Shown one piece after another: positions 58,979 through 64,000 of a DNA stretch of 64,000 nt. Where the stretch lies: the NCBI GenBank assembly GCA_964017185.1, contig OZ024871.1, positions 60,005,226-60,069,225 of the forward strand, in the 5' to 3' direction. Each line of letters starts with the position of its first letter. Positions within the stretch are counted from its first letter, which is position 1. This stretch comes from Rugalucina vietnamica (Eukaryota > Mollusca > Bivalvia > Lucinida > Lucinidae). The position numbers were made by a program, and so were the translations under genes. The notes below the pieces were generated by a model. The model did not search any database, was not told the origin of the DNA, and saw only the letters and a program-made list of their open reading frames with translations.

Positions 58979-61463
58979 TTTTTTTTTTTTTGTTTTTTTT
59001 TTTTGTTTTTTTTTTTACACTAACGGTTGTAACCGCAACGCTTAGTTTTAACGTGTTGCCACTAACGCTTGCAACTGCAATGCTTAATGTTAACGTGTTG
59101 CCTTTAAAGGTTACAACTGCAAGGGTTAGTGCTTACATGTTGACACTAACGTTTGCAATTGCAACGCTTAGCTTTAACGTTTTGCCACTAACGCTTAATG
59201 TTAACGTCTTGCCATTAAAGGTTGCAACTGTAACGGTTAGTGCTTACATGTTGACACTAACGTTTGCAACTGTTTTAACGGTTGCAAATGCAAAGCTTAG
59301 TGTTTACGTATTGCCATTAACGGTTTTAACTACAACGCTTAGTTTTAACGTGTTGACACGGTTTTAATGGTTGCAAATGCAAAGCTTAGTGTTTACGTGT
59401 TGTCATTAACGGTTGCAACTGCAACGCTTAGTGTAAACATGTTGACACTAACGGTTGCAACTGCAATGCTAAGTGTTGACATAAACGGTTGCAACGTGTT
59501 AACGTGTTGAAATTAACGTAAGCAAATGCTACACTTACTGTTATAATGTTGACACTAACGGTTGTAACTGCAACGCTTAGTTTTAACGCATTGTAACCGC
59601 AATGCTTAGTGTTAACGTGTTGTCATTAACGGTTGCAACTGCAACGCTTAGTGTAAACATGTTGACACTAATGGTTGCAACTGCAATGCTAAGTGTTAAC
59701 ATGTTGACATAAACGGTTGCAACGTGTTAACGTGTTGAAATTAACGTAAGCAAATGCTACACTTACTGTTATAATGTTGACACTAACGGTTGTAACTGCA
59801 ACGCTTAGTTTTAACGTGTTGCCACTAACGCTTGCAACTGCATTGCTTAATGTTAACGTGTTGCCTTTAAAGGTTGTAACTGCAACGGTTAGTGCTTACA
59901 TGTTGACACTAACGTTTGCAACTGCAACGCTTAGCTTTAACGTGTTGCCACTAACGCTTAATGTTAACGTGTTGCCATTAAAGGTTGCAACTGTAACGGT
60001 TAGAGCTTACATGTTGACAGTAACGTTTGCAACTGTTTTAACGGTTGCAAATGCAAAGCTTAGTGTTTACGTGTTGCCATTAACGGTTTTAACTACAACG
60101 CTTAGTTTTAACGTGTTGACACGGTTTTAACGATTGCAAATGCAAAGCTTAGTGTTTACGTGTTGTCATTAACGGTTTTAACTGCAACGCTTAGTTTTAA
60201 CATGTTGTCACGGTATTAACGGATGCAAATCCAATGCTTAGTGCTAACGTGTTGCAATTAACGGTTATAACTACAACGCTTAGTTGACATGGTTGACATT
60301 GACAACGTGTTGACATGGTTTTAATGATTGCAAATGCTTGTCATTAACGGTTTTAACTGCAACGCTTAGTTTTAACGTGTTGCCACGGTATTAACGGTTG
60401 CAAATCCAATTCTTAGTGCTAACGTGTTGCAATTAACGGTTATAACTACAACGCTTAGTTTTAACGTGTTGACATGGTTTTAATGGTTGCAACTGCAAAG
60501 CTTAGTGTTTACGTGTTGTCATTAACGGTTTTAACTACAACGCTTAGTTTTAACGCATTGTAACCGCAATGCTGAGTGTTAACGTGTTGTAATTAACGGT
60601 TGCAACTGCAACGCTTAGTGTACACTAATGGTTGCAACTGCAATGCTAAGTGTTAACATGTTGACATAAACGGTTGCAACGTGTTAACGTGTTGAAATTA
60701 ACGTAAGCAAATGCTACACTTACTGTTATGTTGAAACTAACGGTTGTAACTGCAACGCTTAGTTTTAACGTGTTGCCACTAACGCTTGCAACTGCAATGC
60801 TTAATGTTAACGTGTTGCCTTTAAAGGTTGCAACTGCAACGGTTAGTGCTTACATGTTGACACTAACGTTTGCAACTGCAACGCTTAGCTTTAACGTGTT
60901 GCCACTAACGCTTAATGTTAACGTGTTGCCATTAAAGGTTGCAACTGTAACGGTTAGTGCTTCCATGTTGACACTAACGTTTGCAACTGTTTTAACGGTT
61001 GCAAATGCAAAGCTTAGTGTTTACGTGTTGCCATTAACGGTTTTAACTACAACGCCTAGTTTCAACGTGTTGACACGGTTTTAACGGTTGCAAATGCAAA
61101 GCAGCTTACGTGTTGTCATTAACGGTTTTAACTGCAACGCTTAGTTTTAACATGTTGCCACGGTATTAACGGTTGCAAATCCAATGCTTAGTGCTAACGT
61201 GTTGCAATTAACGGTTATAACTACAACGCTTAGTTTTAACGTGTTGACATGGTTTTAATGGTTGCAAATGCAAAGTTTAGTGTTTACGTGTTGTCATTAA
61301 CGGTTTTAACTGCAACGCTTAGTTTTAACGTGTTGCCACGGTATTAACGGTTGCAAATCCAATGCTTAGTGCTAACGTGTTGCAATTAATGGTTTTTACT
61401 ACAACGCTTAGTTTTAACGCATTGTAACCGCAATGCTTAGTGTTAACGTGTTGTAATTAACGG
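58979..61463 (+). repeat. Higher-order block C (about 2.49 kb)
   Basis: Headed by a T-rich tract of 38 bases (58979-59016) interrupted by G at 58992 and 59005, then ACACTAACGGTTGTAACCGC. It contains a rearranged stretch near 60285-60340 (TTGACATGGTTGACATTGAC). Confidence 0.85.
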
Positions 61464-63723
61464 TTTTTTTTTTTTTTTTTTTTTTTTTTGACACTAAAGG
61501 TTGTAACTGCAACGCTTAGTTTTAACGTGTTGCCACTAACGCTTGCAACTGCAATGCTTAATGTTAACGTGTTGCCTTTAAAGGTTACAACTGCAAGGGT
61601 TAGTGCTTACATGTTGACACTAACGTTTGCAATTGCAACGCTTAGCATTAACGTTTTGCCACTAACACTTAATGTTAACGTCTTGCCATTAAAGGTTGCA
61701 ACTGTAACGGTTAGTGCTTACATGTTGACACTAACGTTTGCAACTGTTTTAACGGTTGCAAATGCAAAGCTTAGTGTTTACGTATTGCCATTAACGGTTT
61801 TAACTACAACGCTTAGTTTTAACGTGTTGACACGGTTTTAATGGTTGCAAATGCAAAGCTTAGTGTTTACGTGTTGTCATTAACGGTTGCAACTGCAACG
61901 CTTAGTGTAAACATGTTGACACTAACGGTTGCAACTGCAATGCTAAGTGTTGACATAAACGGTTGCAACGTGTTATCGTGTTGAAATTAACGTAAGCAAA
62001 TGCTACACTTACTGTTATAATGTTGACACTAACGGTTGTAACTGCAACGCTTAGTTTTAACGCATTGTAACCGCAATGCTTAGTGTTAACGTGTTGTCAT
62101 TAACGGTTGCAACTGCAACGCTTAGTGTAAACATGTTGACACTAATGGTTGCAACTGCAATGCTAAGTGTTAACATGTTGACATAAACGGTTGCAACGTG
62201 TTAACGTGTTGAAATTAACGTAAGCAAATGCTACACTTACTGTTATAATGTTGACACTAACGGTTCTAACTGCAACGCTTAGTTTTAACGTGTTGCCACT
62301 AACGCTTGCAACTGCATTGCTTAATGTTAACGTGTTGCTTTTAAAGGTTGTAACTGCAACGGTTAGTGCTTACATGTTGACACTAACGTTTGCAACTGCA
62401 ACGCTTAGCTTTAAAGTGTTGCCACTAACGCTTAATGTTAACGTGTTGCCATTAAAGGTTGCAACTCTAACGGTTAGTGCTTACATGTTGACACTAACGT
62501 TTGCAACTGTTTTAACGGTTGCAAATGCAAAGCTTAGTGTTTACGTGTTGCCATTAACGGTTTTAACTACAACGCTTAGTTTTAACGTGTTGACACGGTT
62601 TTAATGGTTGCAAATTCAAAGCTTAGTGTTTACGTGTTGTCATTAACGGTTTTAATTGCAACGCTTAGTTTTAACATGTTGCCACAGTATTAACGGTTGC
62701 AAATCCAATGCTTAGTGCTAACGTGTTGCAATTAACGGTTATAACTATAACGCTTAGTTTTAACGTGTTGACATGGTTTTGACGGTTGCAAATGCAAAGC
62801 TTAGTGTTTACGTGTTGTCATTAGGTTGCAACTGCAACGCTTAGTGTAAACATGTTGACACTAACGGTTGCAACTGCAATGCTAAGTGTTGACATAAACG
62901 GTTGCAACGTGTTAACGTGTTGAAATTAACGTAAGCAAATGCTACACTTACTGTTATAATGTTGACACTAACGGTTGTAACTGCAACGCATTGTAACCGC
63001 AATGCTTAGTGTTAACGTGTTGTCATTAACGGTTGCAACTGCAACGTTTAGTGTAAACATGTTGACACTAACGGTTGCAACTGCAATGCTAAGTGTTAAC
63101 ATGTTGACATAAACGGTTGCAACGTGTTAACGTGTTGAAATTAACGTAAGCAAATGCTACACTTACTGTTATAATGTTGACACTAACGGTTGTAACTGCA
63201 ACGCTTAGTTTTAACGTGTTGCCACTAACGCTTGCAACTGCAATGCCTAATGTTAACGTGTTGCCTTTAAAGGTTGCAACTGCAACGGTTAGTGCTTACA
63301 TGTTGACACTAACGTTTGCAACTGCAACGCTTAGCTTTAACGTGTTGCCACTAACGCTTAATGTTAACGTGTTGCCATTAAAGGTTGCAACTGTAACGGT
63401 TAGTGCTTACATGTTGACACTAACGTTTGCAACTGTTTTAACGGTTGCAAATGCAAAGCTTAGTGTTTACGTGTTGTCATTAACTGTTTTAACTGCAACG
63501 CTTAGTTTTAACGGTATTAACGGTTGCAAATCCAATGCTTAGTGCTAACGTGTTGCAATTAACGGTTATAACTACAACGCTTAGTTTTAAAGTGTTGACA
63601 TGGTTTTAATGGTTGCAAATGCAAAGCTTAGTGTTTACGTGTTGTCATTAATGGTTTTTACTACAACGCTTAGTTTTAACGCATTGTAACCGCAATGCTT
63701 AGTGTTAACGTGTTGTAATTAAC

Positions 63724-63725
<2 letters not shown>
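61464..63725 (+). repeat. Higher-order block A' (copy of A)
   Basis: Starts with 26 T. Internal landmarks are offset from block A by 7321 bp (54927 to 62248, 55853 to 63174), giving an A-B-C super-repeat of about 7.32 kb. Confidence 0.9.
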
Positions 63726-63763
<38 letters not shown>

Positions 63764-64000
63764 ATACTAACGGTTGTAACTGCAACGCTTAGTTTTAACG
63801 TGTTGCCACTAACGCTTGCAACTGCAATGCTTAATGTTAACGTGTTGCTTTTAAAGGTTACAACTGCAAGGGTTAGTGCTTACATGTTGACACTAACGTT
63901 TGCAATTGCAACGCTTAGCATTAACGTTTTGCCACTAACACTTAATGTTAACGTCTTGCCATTAAAGGTTGCAACTGTAACGGTTAGTGCTTACATGTTG
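63726..64000 (+). repeat. Start of block B' with 37 T, cut by window end
   Basis: Poly-T at 63726-63762 followed by GATACTAACGG, as in block B. It predicts that a second B block continues beyond the window. Confidence 0.85.

Larger units (their letters stand above)
50051..64000 (+). repeat. 42 bp satellite, right array (TAACGG on + strand)
   Basis: Same satellite as 27444-50042 in opposite orientation, running to the window end. The open frames with the 14-residue repeat are now on the plus strand, for example 60728-61084. From about 54.15 kb it is arranged in blocks headed by poly-T tracts. The array extends beyond the window. Confidence 0.95.

Noticed and set aside
27444..64000. CRISPR-like array of short regular repeats
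   Set aside because: Monomers are contiguous with no unique spacers, the flanking DNA is eukaryotic in style, and no cas-like genes are present.

Overview
This window is non-coding, repeat-dominated DNA from a eukaryote. The repeated TTAGGG/CCCTAA motif fits an animal telomere sequence. Together with the style of the dispersed repeats (for example a motif around ACGTCCCACC at about 27.35 kb) it makes a marine invertebrate, perhaps a mollusc, my best guess; the taxon is a low-confidence inference. I find no convincing protein-coding gene, tRNA or rRNA. The open frames present are by-products of repeats, either because a repeat unit is a multiple of three or because an accidental frame is copied unchanged. 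The position is probably subtelomeric or another heterochromatic block.

Region 1 (1-21440) is a macrosatellite: four full copies and one cut copy of a 4751-4759 bp unit, all in the same orientation and nearly identical. Each unit contains interstitial telomeric repeats (CCCTAA on the + strand in several blocks, TTAGGG in one), a degenerate minisatellite of about 60-85 bp rich in GGGTTAACC and TTATCAAAAGG, two direct copies plus one inverted copy of a segment with a 40 bp imperfect palindrome, a duplicated segment of about 265 bp, and a TATAGTCCA-type short repeat. A 200 bp run of N (21441-21640) ends it, so its linkage to the rest rests on the assembly.

Region 2 (21641-25440) holds two different satellites with monomers of about 185-187 bp, head to tail. 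Both carry the same core of roughly 52 bp, with G-run/C-run inverted ends that could form a hairpin, but in opposite orientations; the switch is near 23007. The array ends in two perfect GC-rich palindromes.

Region 3 (about 25440-27443) is mostly single-copy spacer. It holds a 388 bp foldback or MITE-like element, an inverted repeat pair (TTGCTTCCCGATGGGGAAG) whose right arm touches the next satellite, and a diverged relative of a segment of the 4.75 kb unit.

Region 4 (27444 to the window end) is a giant satellite built from a monomer of about 42 bp (exemplar 27898-27939), organised in higher-order blocks. It runs in one orientation to 50042, flips at a 27 bp-arm palindrome (50016-50077), and continues inverted to 64000. 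In the right part, poly-T tracts mark higher-order units of 2.25-2.57 kb, three of which form a super-repeat of about 7.32 kb. A 75 bp micro-inversion lies at 35012-35086. Nothing here works together as genes; the interest lies in repeat architecture and mechanism.
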